Position numbers and translations under genes: made by a program. 64,000 nt of DNA from contig PJRA01000508.1 of assembly GCA_016987375.1 (NCBI GenBank), forward strand, positions 1,975,261 through 2,039,260, given 5' to 3'. This DNA comes from Brachionus koreanus. Lineage: Eukaryota; Rotifera; Eurotatoria; Ploima; Brachionidae. Within the stretch, counting starts at the first letter, position 1. Each line of letters opens with the position of its first letter. Positions 49,079 to 61,250 of this stretch are shown here, piece after piece. The notes under the pieces were generated by a model. That model had not been told where the DNA came from. It worked only from the letters and a program-made list of their open reading frames with translations, and ran no database searches.

Positions 49079-49533
49079 AAAAGATCTAATTATAAATTTT
49101 TTAAATTTTTATTTTAAAAATTAAAGGCAATAAATTCTTTTAAAAAATTTTTTTTTTACAAAATTTAAATACTTTAAATTCTAAACTATAACTACTAGTT
49201 GAAATTAGATTTAAATATCTCTACTTGCATAGAAATTAATTTTTAAATTTGGAAAATAATTTTTGGAAAAAAATGAATCACTTGGATAGCAGAATTGAAT
49301 GTGAAGAATCAAAAAATATGATATCAACAAATTTTTCTAACATTTAAAAATTTAAACGCTAAACTCAATCCAAATAACTTTTTTGTTATTTTGCAACATT
49401 GTGCATCAAATTTTTTGTAAAAATAGAAAATAATAAGAAAAAAAATCTTTTTTACTTAATTTTTATTTCAAAATATTTTCTTCAAAAAAATAATAATAAA
49501 CAATAATCAATCAAAATAAAGTTAATTTGCAAA
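49079..49533. other. Convergent intergenic, stomatin-like gene and axonemal gene
   Basis: AT-rich 3' flanks of both genes; nothing else seen. Confidence 0.35.
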
Positions 49534-51341
49534 TTATTTCTTCAAAATTGATTTTATCTCTTTTTCTCTATTTTCTATCAAGAAAGTTTTATCATTAGTT
49601 TCTTTAGCATTCACAATTGGATGCTTTGCATTATCTATCGAATTATTGATTGCTGTGTCTACAGGTCTCGAGATTTGATCATATGGATTTTGAGGCGGTA
49701 CTCTAGTTTGAATGATTGAAAAATCACCAGCAAGGCTATAATTATCTCTAGAAATATGCATAGGAAGTTTCCTAGGATTAAAAAAAAATATATTTTTTTT
49801 ATTTGTGTTCAGTTAGTCTAAAAATAAATTAATTTACCTATGATAAGCAGCTGTGGTTGTATATGGTCTTCCAATTGTATCATAATGTGATACACTCGTT
49901 GTCTTAAAGTTGTGTACATGTCCAGTGTATCCAGGAATATTTGGTTTACTTTTAATTTTATTACAAAAATTGTATTTTAAATCGATTCAAATGATTACTA
50001 GTTTGGCTCTGGTTCTTTAGGTTGTTGAGTTCTCAAGACTGTAAATGGAGTGAATTTTTCAATGACATCATCCATGTGCTGTAGATTTTTGCCTCCAATG
50101 TGACCTGAATATCCTGGTAAATGGTTGGCACGAATAGATGGAGCAGTGCTTTAAATTTTTAATAAATATTTTTATATTTTTAAAAACAAGTTTTTTACAA
50201 ATCAACATCAGCTCTGGTGAAATTATTATTACGATATTGCACTCTGTCCCAAGCACTTCCGGCTACAGTCTTCAAAAAGAAATATGTTATAGCTGATTTT
50301 TGATAGAGATTTGACTTTTTAACTACTTGATATATTTGAGGATGTGCCGATCCAGTAGGACTTGGCTTTAATGGATCTGGCTTACCAAATTCATAGGTTG
50401 TAATGGGCGCGTGAAGTTTTTTTGGCACCTTGTTGTCCCAATTTACGTGGCCATACATTCTACAAAAATATCATTTTTTCATTCAAGACAAATCAATAAA
50501 ATTTAAGATTTTTTCACTCTTTAGTTGAAGTTGTGAATCGATAATTATTGGCCATTTCGTCTCTAACACTTTCATGATTGTAGCCTATTTTCATTTTCTA
50601 TTTTTTTTTTAAATAAGAAAATAAATATTTAAAAATTATAAGTACCGGAAATATATCCTTTAATCGATAAGGATTATTCAGAGTAGATTCGTTAATTTTG
50701 TTCGAATTCGCATCACTAGTCCATCCTAAAAGAAATTACTATATTTATTTAAAAAAAATCTAAAAAAATCCTACCTCCGAGTTTTGATCGTATTACGATA
50801 TCTGATATTTTATTTGCATTCCAATTCAACTTGGGTTCACCTTGACCCTCACATTTATGCCTGAAAAAAGTAAATATTTATCAAGAAATTTCAATTAAAA
50901 AATAAATTCAGACTTTAATTCATCGATAGCTTCTTCTCTAGTCCTAATCGAGTGAAAATTTTGAGGAATACTAGTCTGAGGCTCAATTTTAGATTTTCCA
51001 AAAGTTCCTAGATGAGTTTTTTCGCGTTTTAAATAAACTTCACCAGCTGGACTAATAAAACCACTACATGGATCTAGTATTTTGAATTCAGTTCTCTTCT
51101 TGGTTATAGTTGGCATTGGAGCTTTGATAGCTACATTATCTTGACAGCAAGTAACTGCATAATTTAAAGGGCCTGATGCATTTGGTATATGTAGTTCATT
51201 GAAGCTTTTCTCATTTTTATACTGGGTAATGTTCGTTTCACCTACATTGGTATCGGGTTGAAGAAATGTTTTAAAATCAGGTCTTGACAAATTAGTTGAA
51301 CTTTCGAGAGTATAGGGCGCATTAGCGACTACTTGGGCCAT
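49534..51341 (-). CDS. Axonemal microtubule-associated protein with PGY[ST]GH motifs (sperm/cilium type)
   Basis: Exons are complement(50914..51341, 50775..50860, 50646..50725, 50518..50597, 50199..50459, 49999..50148, 49838..49948, 49534..49771). The phases close to 477 aa. The C-terminal half has two repeats, NHLPGYSGHIGGKN and PNIPGYTGHVHNFK, typical of DUF2475-type proteins that line ciliary doublet microtubules. Other short motifs (PYRLKDIFP, NYRFTTSTKE, GRPYTTTAAYHRK) also look like those of microtubule inner proteins. There are no membrane segments. The ATG at 51341 (MAQVVANAP) is the first in frame. The exon-1 donor GTCTGA is unusual. I cannot name the orthologue with confidence. Confidence 0.8.
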
Positions 51342-51639
51342 ATTCAATTAAATCATACAAAAACAAAATTAAAAAGATGATTTAATAAAAGATAGTTAAA
51401 AATAATTAATATAACAAAATTCACTGTGTTTATTTGATATTTATTGTTAGGATTTAAATAAGAGTTACTATAGATACGAGTTTTACACAGAAAGTGTATA
51501 AAAACTCTTAAGTTTCGATTGCAAACGAGTAGAAACCAAATTTTTCAGTATTTCGCAAATACGTATAAACTAATTTTACTGATTATTACCAAATTTGATT
51601 TTATTTCTTTTATGCATAATTGAAAAATAGAAAAAAAAA
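51342..51639. promoter_or_regulatory. Upstream region of the axonemal gene
   Basis: About 300 bp, AT-rich, presumably the promoter. It includes the pol III T-run terminator of the neighbouring tRNA at its right edge. No specific motif is recognised. Confidence 0.35.
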
Positions 51640-51711
51640 GGGCCTGACCGGGGATCGAACCCGGAGCCTCTCGCACCCAAAGCGAGAATCATACCACTAG
51701 ACCATCAGGCC
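51640..51711 (-). tRNA. tRNA-Pro (anticodon TGG)
   Basis: On the minus strand a 72-nt cloverleaf: acceptor stem GGCCTGA with TCAGGCC, D-arm with the A box TGGTCTAGTGGTATGA, anticodon arm CTCGC-TTTGGGT-GCGAG with anticodon TGG, T-arm CCGGGTTCGATCCCCGG (B box GGTTCGATCC). No intron. A T-run follows directly, as expected of a pol III terminator. CCA is not encoded, as in eukaryotes. Confidence 0.97.
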
Positions 51712-51759
51712 TTAGGTTTTATTTAAATTAAAACAAAAGTTGTAAGTTATTTGAATAAT

Positions 51760-53237
51760 TTATTTATTAAATGAGAGAGTATAACGTGGCGGTTCTTCAT
51801 TTGTTTCACAATAAAGATCTGGATAGATTCTGTTCATGTTTGTAATCTAATTTTAATTTTTAAATTTTTTTGTTAAAATTTCAATTGAAAAATACTTTTG
51901 ATATTTGGTGCCGGAAAATTCTTAAAGAATATAATTTATTTTTAACTTTTGAATTAAGCTTCATTTTTAAGTTTTAAATTTTTCAAATCATTTTTAATAA
52001 AAAAGTATTCAGTTAAAGTTATTTTATTGATTTAAAATTATTTAAGAATAAACAAAATTTTTATGTTATAGTTAAGTTTTTTAATAATACGCTTCTAAAA
52101 AATAGTTTTATAAAAAAAGAAACCATTCAATAATTTTAAGATAGATGATAAATAAAGTCAAGAATACAATTTTTTGAATAATTTAAGAAAAATGAAGCTT
52201 TAAAACACTAAATGTTTGTCAAAAGAGTAAAACTTTGAAATTTCATTCAATAATCTTTTATTTAGAATCAATTTTTTAATTTCATGAAAAAAATTTATAA
52301 ATTTTACAAACTTTAAAATTAAAAGTTTTAAAAATTTTTTAAATAAAGTTAATTAAAATGATTTAGCAAATTTCCAAATTTTTTAAAAAATTTTTTTCAA
52401 TACTTTCTATTTTGTTTTAACATAAATCAATTTTTTGCTTACAGTTAAATATAATAAAAAAAAGTTCACGTATGGCTTTATCGTGGAAACTTGGTTATAT
52501 TTTTATTATTTGAATTTTATAAAACACTCAAATTTGAAAAAAATAAAAAATTTTACTTTGCCAAAAATAAAACTATTTAAGTGTTTATTTTTATATATTT
52601 TTCTGAGCGATTATATATGAAATTTTGACCAAAAAAATTGAATCTTAAAAAATAAAAAATATTAAAATAACTACTTGATTTTTCTTTTTTAAATTTTTGG
52701 TTGTTTGAAAATTTAATTTAAAAATTTAATGTTGATTTTTCATATCATAAATTTGTTAATTAGATATTTTTTTAAAGAACAAAAGAAGTTTCTTTTTGAC
52801 AAACATTTCAGCTATAAAAAGCAAACTTACATGAAGTGATTGAATTTCTTAAAAAGAAACCATTCGGTTTTGAAATCAACTTTGAACGCCATTAACATTT
52901 TTACATCTAATCGATAAAGCGATGGCTTATCACTTAACTGAATAGTCGATTGACCAAACCAGATTTGGTTTTTAATTGACTTATTGAGTTTGTTATTTAA
53001 AAAAAAACAAAAAAATGTATATCATTTTTACCTCAATGTTAATAATATTACAATATGTTCTCCAAAAGCCTTTTTTATAATAATAAAGTCTGTCAGTCAT
53101 CAAGTCAATTTTTAATTTGTTAGTTTCCCAGTATCGACCTTCAATTTTAGCGAAATTTTAATTTTATTTCTATTAAGAAAAACGAAAATTTTACCATTCC
53201 AGTGTTTAACTTTTTTTTTTAACACTAATGACATCAT
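51760..53237 (-). CDS. Small four-exon gene of unknown function
   Basis: Exons are complement(53195..53237, 53032..53138, 52831..52979, 51760..51829), giving 122 aa with closed phases. The protein begins MMSLVLKKKVKHWNGRYWET, is rich in aromatic and basic residues (YYYKKGFWRTYC, QIWFGQSTIQLSDKPSLYRL) and ends EEPPRYTLSFNK. The three 3' junctions use good donors (GTAAAA, GTAAAA, GTAAGT). The last acceptor, after CATGAACAG, is weak, so the final exon is less certain. I do not recognise the family. The PPRY-type end and its position between an axonemal gene and Cep72 are suggestive of a cilium role, but this is speculation. The last intron (about 1 kb) has no gene. Confidence 0.55.
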
Positions 53238-53436
53238 AAAACATAAAAAGACAAACAAAATTTAAAAAAAATTTATTCAAAAAAATAAAATAAATAAAAA
53301 AATTTCAAGTATATTTTAAAATTTCCATAGTATTTAAAATAAAGTTAGCATTTAGCTTTTGTTTTAAATCAAATTAGTGCCATAAATGTAAAAGACAAAT
53401 TCACTAATTAGATCATGTGTTTATACAATTATAAAT

Positions 53437-55634
53437 TTATTTTAGTACTGGATAAACATATCTATTCTGATTACCATTTGTCATTTGCTCAAGTTGTTTT
53501 CGCATCAAAGCTTTGGAATCTTGGCTAATAAACATTTGTTGCATTAAGTTATCCTGGACAGGATAATTGGATGCATATATATCTATTTCGTTTGGATATG
53601 ATGCTCGAGACTGATTATTACCTGTCTTGCCAAGCTGTTTTTGTATGTTAATCTCTTGAAGCAAATGTTCATTAGTAGACACAAGTGATTTGTGACTCTC
53701 TTGGAGCATTGTAGTCAATTGCTGTAATTGTTCGTATTGCTTTAATTTTATTTTAAGTATTTCAATATCGCGTTTCATGTTGCTGTTCTGGGTTTCCATG
53801 GTACTTAGCGCATCCTCCTTCATTTTTTGTTTGTCCGATTTTTCGGACAATTCTTTACGTAAATTTTTTATCTCTTCTTGTGATGTTGCATATTTTTTTT
53901 TCAAATTATCCTTTGAATTTTTTAAAGTTAAAAAAAGCCCAGAGTGCTTGATTAAAGTCAAATTACTATTTCTGATATGAGACCTTTGTAGGAGTCTGAC
54001 TCAGCCTCACTTTTTTTGTGGTTCAATTTGTAATTTAACCTACGGTTCTCTTCTTGCAGAACTTTTAGCTGATAATTGGATTCAAAGCGATCTGATGGCG
54101 TATTTTCGCTCATTATCTGTTTAGCTGAATTCAAAAATTTTTGATTTTTGTGCAAGGATTTTGATCCATTCCAATATCGGTCCACCAAGTCAAGAAGAAC
54201 ATAAATTTGGCTCTAAAAAACCAATTTAGATATTTTTTATGTTTTTTTTTACCTTACTTTATTCTCCTCATTGGCATATTCGGTGTCATTTTTTCTCGCA
54301 TCCGAGTTTTCTTCGTAATCTAAAATTTAAATTTATTAAAATTTCTAATGTGAACTAGGAAAAATAAGCTTTACGTGGATTAGGTGTAAAGTTTGCACAC
54401 GATTTAAAATTTGTACAATGCTCTGACTCATCATTCATGTTGAAATGATTGTCTTTAAATAAAAATAAAAAAGCATAAGCTTTTGTTTTAAGCAAAGCAT
54501 TTGTTAAAAAAGAAGATAATAAAAAAATAATTTTTAACAGAATTAGGTTAGAAAAAGAATTTAAAAACCTCATTCAAATAAAAAAAAAATGTTTAAACAC
54601 CTGAACAACTTCGATACGAATTTAAGTCATAGTAACTGTCTACTTCGTTAAAATGGACAGATTTCTGTTTAGATAACCCTTTTATTTTTATCAAAAATTG
54701 TTCTCAACAATTAAGTGATAGTCATGGAGAAATCTTACTTGGAGCATCATTGCTAATCGACCTCAAATTCAGCATGCTACAACTCTTAGTCTTGTTTAGA
54801 AAGTCATTTTCATAAGAATGACATTCTTTAATGAAATTTCTCATATCTTGATAAAACTTAATTCCAAAAAAAAACAAGATAAAAGTCAGCTTACTTCCAG
54901 AAGAAAATTCCTGCGATTTTTGTTGCCTTGATTCATTTTCATAGGATTTAAAATTTCCACTATTTGATTCAATATCATCATCACTAGTCAACCCAGCTGA
55001 ACGCTTTGCTATGTTTGACACTGACTTAACCCGAGAAACCACTGCGTTTTCAACACAATTTTTTCCATTTTGTCGGTTTTCAGGCTGAATTTTGTGATAA
55101 AATGCAACAGCCATTTGTCGTTCACTCTCTCTAATGCTTCTGTCATCGAGAACTCTCAATGATGGAAGAATATTTATCAGAAAAAGCCTATAGTCATTTT
55201 CCTCTTTAGTAACTGGGTTAAGTCTCAAATCTAATTCGGTCAAAGATGTATTGTATTTGAGTCGCTCTAGATCTTTTAAGCCCCCAATATTATTATAGTA
55301 CCTAAAAAAATAATTAGATTTAATTTTTATTTTTGTTTTAAAATCTACAAATTAAGTTTTTCAAGTAGTTTCAGATTTTCAAGACCTTCAAGACTGACTA
55401 AGGTGTTTCTGGAAAGATCAAGCTCTTTGAGACGTGAAAATCGAAACAGAGAATTTCCCAAACGAGATATTTTTTCGTGATATGTTCCAGGTAGAGACAG
55501 AGTCTTAATGTCATCTGAAATAATTAAGCTAAATAGCTATTGAATTTAGGTGCTTAATTTTCTTTACCCAAATTATCATGAGCGATATTCAGCTTTTTAC
55601 ATATCCATTCTTCAGTGATCACAGTTGACTCCAT
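53437..55634 (-). CDS. CEP72: Centrosomal protein Cep72 (leucine-rich repeats plus coiled coil)
   Basis: Cep72 recruits Kizuna and CG-NAP/gamma-tubulin complexes to the centrosome and centriolar satellites. Exons are complement(55568..55634, 55349..55514, 54895..55301, 54739..54846, 54601..54664, 54375..54452, 54258..54319, 53967..54212, 53437..53910), joined in matching phase. The N-terminal LRR block is clear: LSLPGTYHEKISRLG, LKELDLSRNTLVSLEGLENL, LNLYYNNI, TELDLRLNPVTKEENDYRLF and LPSLRVLDDRSIRESER. LVDRYWNGSKSLHKNQKFL and LTTMLQESHKSLVSTNEHLL in the C-terminal coiled coil closely follow human Cep72. Introns are 50-120 bp. Confidence 0.95.
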
Positions 55635-56872
55635 TGTTGGCGATTTTCAATTAGCGTATCTTAAAGAATAGTGAAATATAAAATTGAAATTATGACTGAT
55701 TGAAAGTTTTTGAAGAATAAATAATTCTAGTTTAAAAAAAAGAAAATTTATAATTATATATATTTTGCTATTTTTGATGTATATTTAGGCTATTTTAATC
55801 ACGGGTTACTAAGCGACAGGTTTTATATTAGTTGAATTGGCTAAGGAAAATAAAATAGAAAATAAAAAGAGCTGACCAACTAGTATGATATTGAAAAAAA
55901 AAAGCAAAATAATCAAATTTCACTCAAATTTAGCACTCGTTTCTAATTAATGAAATAACAACTTGCATCATAACAATAATCTGCTAGTTAAATAGCTAGT
56001 GGAGACTCGTTTTTAATTATGTAATTAAAAATTGACTCAAAAAATTTCGTTTTATTGTATTTAATGGTGTTTTGAAAAGAATTTTAACAAAAAAAAACAA
56101 TAGTTCTTAATAAAAAAAAGCTTTTTGAATAAATTTAAATATTTTTTTTGAGGTTTAGATACTTGAAAAATTATTTATTAGCTAAAAAACAAGGAGTGGG
56201 GACTTCGTCCCCCCTCCTTATAATTCACCCCTCAACTTGAAAAGTTGTTTTCTTTAAGTAAAACAAATTTTAACTACATTGAATAACAAAAGATTAATCA
56301 CCTTTAAAATTTAACTTGTGAATTTTTTAATTTCAAAAGAAAAAGTCTTAGTTAGAATCTAAAAAAAAAGCAATAAATGAATAAGTGTTCTTTTTTATAT
56401 TAAAACTGTCTTTTTTAAGAAACTTAGTTCTAATTTGAATTAAGATACGATCTATCTAAAGATTTTTTAATTAATAACTTTGCCTCATTCTATTTCAGGA
56501 AGTGGTCATTTTTTATACCTATATCTCGGGATTTTTTAGCAAATAGATTTAACTTTTGTTAATATTTATGTCGCCTAATCAAAAGATCTGTTTTTTAGTT
56601 CAAAAAAATTTTTTTATGGATCATTTTCTATTTAATTAATTTTGTTATCATTTTTATACATTTGTTACCTTATCCATGTGGAGCATCTTTTAATTAAAAT
56701 GTTTATTAACTTAAAAGCCTGATTCTATTTTGACCCATCAGTATTTTTTATAAGATTTTGATCTAAAGAATAAACAGATTAATTGATGATGCTATTAAAT
56801 TTAACTGTGTATAAAAAATTTTAATTTTAAATAATAAAAATTCAAAAAAATCGATTGTTGACAACTAATTAT
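55635..56872. other. Intergenic, upstream of Cep72, up to the assembly gap
   Basis: AT-rich sequence apart from a GC-rich hairpin at 56191-56220. No gene is supported. Confidence 0.4.
56191..56220. repeat. GC-rich hairpin in AT-rich DNA
   Basis: AAGGAG-T-GGGGAC-TTC-GTCCCC-CC-TCCTT is a near-perfect inverted repeat with a three-base loop. It stands out in a neighbourhood that is nearly all A and T. Function unknown; it could be a repeat end or a structured RNA element. Confidence 0.5.
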
Positions 56873-57692
56873 NNNNNNNNNNNNNNNNNNNNNNNNNNNN
56901 NNNNNNNNNNNNNNNNNNNNNNNNNNNNNNNNNNNNNNNNNNNNNNNNNNNNNNNNNNNNNNNNNNNNNNNNNNNNNNNNNNNNNNNNNNNNNNNNNNNN
57001 NNNNNNNNNNNNNNNNNNNNNNNNNNNNNNNNNNNNNNNNNNNNNNNNNNNNNNNNNNNNNNNNNNNNNNNNNNNNNNNNNNNNNNNNNNNNNNNNNNNN
57101 NNNNNNNNNNNNNNNNNNNNNNNNNNNNNNNNNNNNNNNNNNNNNNNNNNNNNNNNNNNNNNNNNNNNNNNNNNNNNNNNNNNNNNNNNNNNNNNNNNNN
57201 NNNNNNNNNNNNNNNNNNNNNNNNNNNNNNNNNNNNNNNNNNNNNNNNNNNNNNNNNNNNNNNNNNNNNNNNNNNNNNNNNNNNNNNNNNNNNNNNNNNN
57301 NNNNNNNNNNNNNNNNNNNNNNNNNNNNNNNNNNNNNNNNNNNNNNNNNNNNNNNNNNNNNNNNNNNNNNNNNNNNNNNNNNNNNNNNNNNNNNNNNNNN
57401 NNNNNNNNNNNNNNNNNNNNNNNNNNNNNNNNNNNNNNNNNNNNNNNNNNNNNNNNNNNNNNNNNNNNNNNNNNNNNNNNNNNNNNNNNNNNNNNNNNNN
57501 NNNNNNNNNNNNNNNNNNNNNNNNNNNNNNNNNNNNNNNNNNNNNNNNNNNNNNNNNNNNNNNNNNNNNNNNNNNNNNNNNNNNNNNNNNNNNNNNNNNN
57601 NNNNNNNNNNNNNNNNNNNNNNNNNNNNNNNNNNNNNNNNNNNNNNNNNNNNNNNNNNNNNNNNNNNNNNNNNNNNNNNNNNNNNNNNNNNN
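56873..57692. other. Assembly gap (run of N)
   Basis: About 820 undetermined bases. Any reading frame across this stretch is meaningless. Confidence 0.99.
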
Positions 57693-58094
57693 AAAAATTT
57701 TTGAAATAAAACTTAAAAAAAAAACATACTTTTGAGCTTTTAAAACCTTGTTTTTTTACCATCGAATATTTCACAATATTTTTTTTTCTAATTATGACCA
57801 GCATATTTTATAGATGATCAACAACTAAAACATTTGAGGGGTATAACAAATATCAAATTTGTGACCTGGAATTTTTGATTAAGTAAATTTAAAGAAAAAA
57901 CTATGAAATTTGAGATTTTTTGTTAGTTAATGACCTTTGACTAAACTGTATCAACCATTTCAAAGGAAATAATTAAAAATATTTTATATTCAATAAATTT
58001 AAATTTTACTAAATCAAAAATGTTTCAACATTGATAAAAACTAAATCAACAGTACGATTTCCTATTTATGAGTTCATATTTTAAGAAAATATTT

Positions 58095-58620
58095 GGGTGA
58101 TTCCAAAAATAAGCGTTTTTTTTTATTTATCAATAAAAAAAGCCATAGTTAGCTAATCTTCAAAATATAGACCATTATGCTCTAAAGCCATCTATAAGCG
58201 AGTAGTCCGATTCTACTCTTATATCGTTCATTAGTTTTGGAGCTAAATACTCTTGGTCTTGGTTAGTAAAATACCGTCCTCTAAGAAAATGAATCATTGA
58301 TTTCTGTTATCATGTTTTCGAAAATAGATCATCACAACTAATGATCCGTCTGAAAAACCGTTCATCGAGAGTTTTTTTTTAAGTATTTTCCAACTTATTT
58401 CCAATGCGTCGTTGAATATCGAAATCTGTCAAATCATGAGAAACAATTCGGCATTATTTGTAAGCTTTTTTAGTAAAATTAAGGTCATTTGATTTGAATT
58501 GACATGTACTTAATTTGAGGCTGCTCTAAACAACCATGGGCAGAGCATTTTGATTTAGAATGACAGGTCTATCTAACTTTTTGCTCATCTGAAGACTCGT
58601 ATTACCACTATTAAATTTTT
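58095..58620 (-). mobile_element. Mariner-like transposase relic C (longest copy)
   Basis: On the minus strand, frames broken by stops read VSHDLTDFDIQRRIGNKLEN-like, then DERFFRRIISCDD, then IHFLRGRYFTNQDQE and DYSLIDGF. The order matches a mariner transposase from the V.HEL linker through the first catalytic Asp region to the C-terminus. The outer end GGGTGATTCCAAAAATAAGCG resembles mariner terminal repeats and relics A and B. Confidence 0.6.
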
Positions 58621-58743
58621 AAACCAATCTTGTACCCTATCATTTTCAACTGGACATATTTCACGAGTTAATATTGCTAATTCAAAATTTTCAAATGACT
58701 TTTTTTATTGAAGAACATTGGATTCTGTTTACTATTTTAACTA

Positions 58744-58970
58744 GAGTTGGGTACCGTCAATGGCGACCACTTGGCCGCCAAAACTTGGTGTTGATTGTCT
58801 TGATGGCCGCGGGGGTTAAGCTTATTTTTTTCTAAATTTTATTTTTTTTCCTATAATCAATTCTTTTATCCATTAAATTTTCATATTTGAAATTTTTTTA
58901 ATTTCATTTTTGTACACGGCCATCAAAACAGCCAGAACCATTTTTTGGTGGTTCAATTATCGCACAAATT
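58744..58970. repeat. Inverted-repeat sequence related to the ferritin 3' element
   Basis: AGTTGGGTACCGTCAATGGC and nearby TTGGCCGCC / GATGGCCGCGG resemble the outer ends of the element at 36006-36092 (GTTAGGTACCCTCAGTGGCC when inverted). A further CGGCCATCAAAACAGCC lies near 58918. It is GC-rich against its surroundings. Boundaries are not certain. Confidence 0.35.
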
Positions 58971-59058
58971 TTAACATATAATATGACTTAAAGTTTTAAA
59001 ATTTCAAAGATGATAAAATAAAAAATATTCAATCTTTTAAAAAACGCAAAATTTTAGA

Positions 59059-59405
59059 TTTTGTGAAATTTAGTATGATAGAACAGAACAAAATTTTAAA
59101 AATTCTTTTGAATTTTTTTATAAGGATCATAAGCAAGTTTTGTAAAAGTGCAACATTAAGCAACATTGATAGTTGCGTTTTTAAGGACACTCTGGTAAAA
59201 CTCTGCTAATTTAGTATAAATTAAATTTGAACAAATTTGGCTGTAATGCATTTTGCAGAGATTTAAGAATATTAACAGACTTTAACTATTGATTTTGCAC
59301 TATGTTTCACTTATATAATCGGTTGAAAACTTTAAAAAAATAAATTATAAGCCTTTTAATAATTCATTTCTGCTCTATTTGTTTATTTTTTACCATATTT
59401 CATGA
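59059..59405. mobile_element. Non-autonomous inverted-repeat element, copy 2
   Basis: It begins TTTTGTGAAATTTAGTATGATAG..; it matches 14962-15291 block by block, including GGTAAAACTCTGC, TGCATTTTGCAGAG and CTGCTCTATTTG near the end. Its right terminal repeat has decayed more than in copy 1. Confidence 0.7.
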
Positions 59406-60036
59406 CTCAACAATAATATTTTTCAAATAGAATTTTCAAAATAATAGGAACCAAACTTATAAGAAACTAAAAAATTAAGCCTTTTAAAGATTAAGAAATT
59501 TAATGCAACAGTTTAAATTAATTTTAATTTTTTTTTTTTTGGCAGTATTTTGTTTACCCTAAGTTTGGCTTTCAATTGAAAATCTACTTCCAATTGCGGT
59601 TCATTCTTGTTCTTTAATTATAAAATTTAACACAGAGACATTTTTTCATGTTAAGCAGATCATGTTAAACCATAGAGGCAAAGAAAAATTTTTGATTAAG
59701 TTTTAATTTGATGTTTTTTCAAAGTTATTCTAAATGCGTAATTTGATAGAATTATAAATCTGCGATTACTATAAATTGAAAATTAAAAGTTTTAAAAGTC
59801 AAGAATGTGTAAATAGAAATTTAATGAAAATATGCTTTAAAATTTTTAAGTAAAAAGAGCAAATTGAAAATTAATCAAAAATTTTATTTTGCTATCATAA
59901 TAAACATTGAATGTTTCATTAAAATAAAAAACTTAATTATAACTAAAAACATTTAAAACTTTTATTTTCTTATTACTTTTGTGCATAATCATTAACTTCC
60001 TTTTTGATATTCACTTTTTTTAGCTATTAAACAAAC

Positions 60037-60153
60037 ATGAAATTGATGTAATAAAAAAAAAACAATTATATCAAAGAAAAAATTTTAGTATGAAATTGAT
60101 GTAATAAAAAAAAAACAATTATATCAAAGAAAAAATTTTAGTATGAAATTGAT
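60037..60153. repeat. 53-bp tandem repeat, 2.2 copies
   Basis: The unit starting ATGAAATTGATGTAATAAAA at 60037 is repeated exactly at 60090 and partly at 60143. It lies about 180 bp past the bHLH gene's stop codon. Confidence 0.9.
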
Positions 60154-60332
60154 TAAAATAAAAATAATTTTCTTTTATTATTTTGGTATCTATCGACTGT
60201 AAAACTATGCAATAAAACAAAAATTTAATTTATTTTAATTTAATAGAATAAATAAATTACACAAAATTTTTTAAATAAAATTATATTTCCAAATGAATGA
60301 AAAAATATGATTGATATTTAACAAATTTAATT

Positions 60333-61250
60333 TCAATTTTGGTTTATTTTTTTCTCTGTGTTCTCAGGTTGAGCTTCAAGATTTTTTGCAATTTTTCGTC
60401 GCCTCCTTCGTTTTGGCGGTGCTGGCAAAAGAGATGGATCGATAGGATTGCAGCCCCCACTTTTTTGCAAAATACTTGTTAAACCTGCTATGTATTGGAT
60501 AGCCAAACGCAAAGTGGCAATTTTTGATAAACGTTGATGCTCACTTAAATTTGTCTTAGGTACTATTTTTCTTAAATCGTCAAAAGCATCATTTAATACA
60601 TGCATACGATTTCTTTCGCGTAATGTAGCACCATTTCTAAATAGTTCACTGTCTTCACTAGCTTTACTTCCTGCATACTTGTTGGTATGTTCAAATTGAT
60701 TTCCTTCATCTAAAATACCAAATGACTTTCGAATTTGTTCATCATTTTTGAGTTTTTGATTTACGTTGTTAATAAAGCAAAAGTCTTGTTCAGAAAAAAG
60801 TTTTGAATTTAATAATTGAGCACCACTTGGTTCCAAATTAGAGCTTGTCTCAATATAAGATGACCAATGATTTTTATCACTATTTTCAAATTCAAAACCA
60901 CACTCAGCTTTGATCTCTGTTTGAAAATTTTTAAACTGATAACTACAATTTTGAAATTGATTGATTTTATTTTCACAATTTAAATTATCTACTGAAATAT
61001 GTTGATAGGAAAAATTAAATTTTTCACTAGAACTCAAATTAGGTTGATAAATTTCTGGCTGATTAAGATGATAATTTTCGTAGAACATATTTTTTTGATA
61101 CTTGGGATAATTTTCTGTTTTACAAGCCTCGTCTACAAAATTTAAATCTTGGCAAAATGATTTAATTCTAGGCCTGCATGTGTTATAATTAAAATTGTTG
61201 CTAGAATAATCTATATTTTGGTTAATGTTCGAATAAGGCAAATGGTACAT
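60333..61250 (-). CDS. Group-A bHLH transcription factor
   Basis: An intronless gene of 305 aa if translated from the ATG at 61250 ([12 protein letters not shown]). The 30 in-frame bases upstream have no ATG. The bHLH domain lies near residues 205-261: basic region [20 protein letters not shown], helix 1 through LRKIVP, a loop KTNLSEHQ, and helix 2 [20 protein letters not shown]. The RER.RM..LN.AFD.LR and LSK..TLRLA pattern places it in group A, near the Fer/Atonal/Ptf1a-like classes; I cannot choose a family. A basic patch PPKRRRRRK just after the domain is a likely nuclear signal. The N-terminal two-thirds is Asn, Phe and Tyr rich and low in complexity. Confidence 0.9.
   Translation of the reverse strand: MYHLPYSNINQNIDYSSNNFNYNTCRPRIKSFCQDLNFVDEACKTENYPKYQKNMFYENYHLNQPEIYQPNLSSSEKFNFSYQHISVDNLNCENKINQFQNCSYQFKNFQTEIKAECGFEFENSDKNHWSSYIETSSNLEPSGAQLLNSKLFSEQDFCFINNVNQKLKNDEQIRKSFGILDEGNQFEHTNKYAGSKASEDSELFRNGATLRERNRMHVLNDAFDDLRKIVPKTNLSEHQRLSKIATLRLAIQYIAGLTSILQKSGGCNPIDPSLLPAPPKRRRRRKIAKNLEAQPENTEKKINQN

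Noticed and set aside
56855..57804. Long open frames on both strands around 57 kb
   Set aside because: They run through the block of undetermined bases and are artefacts of the gap.
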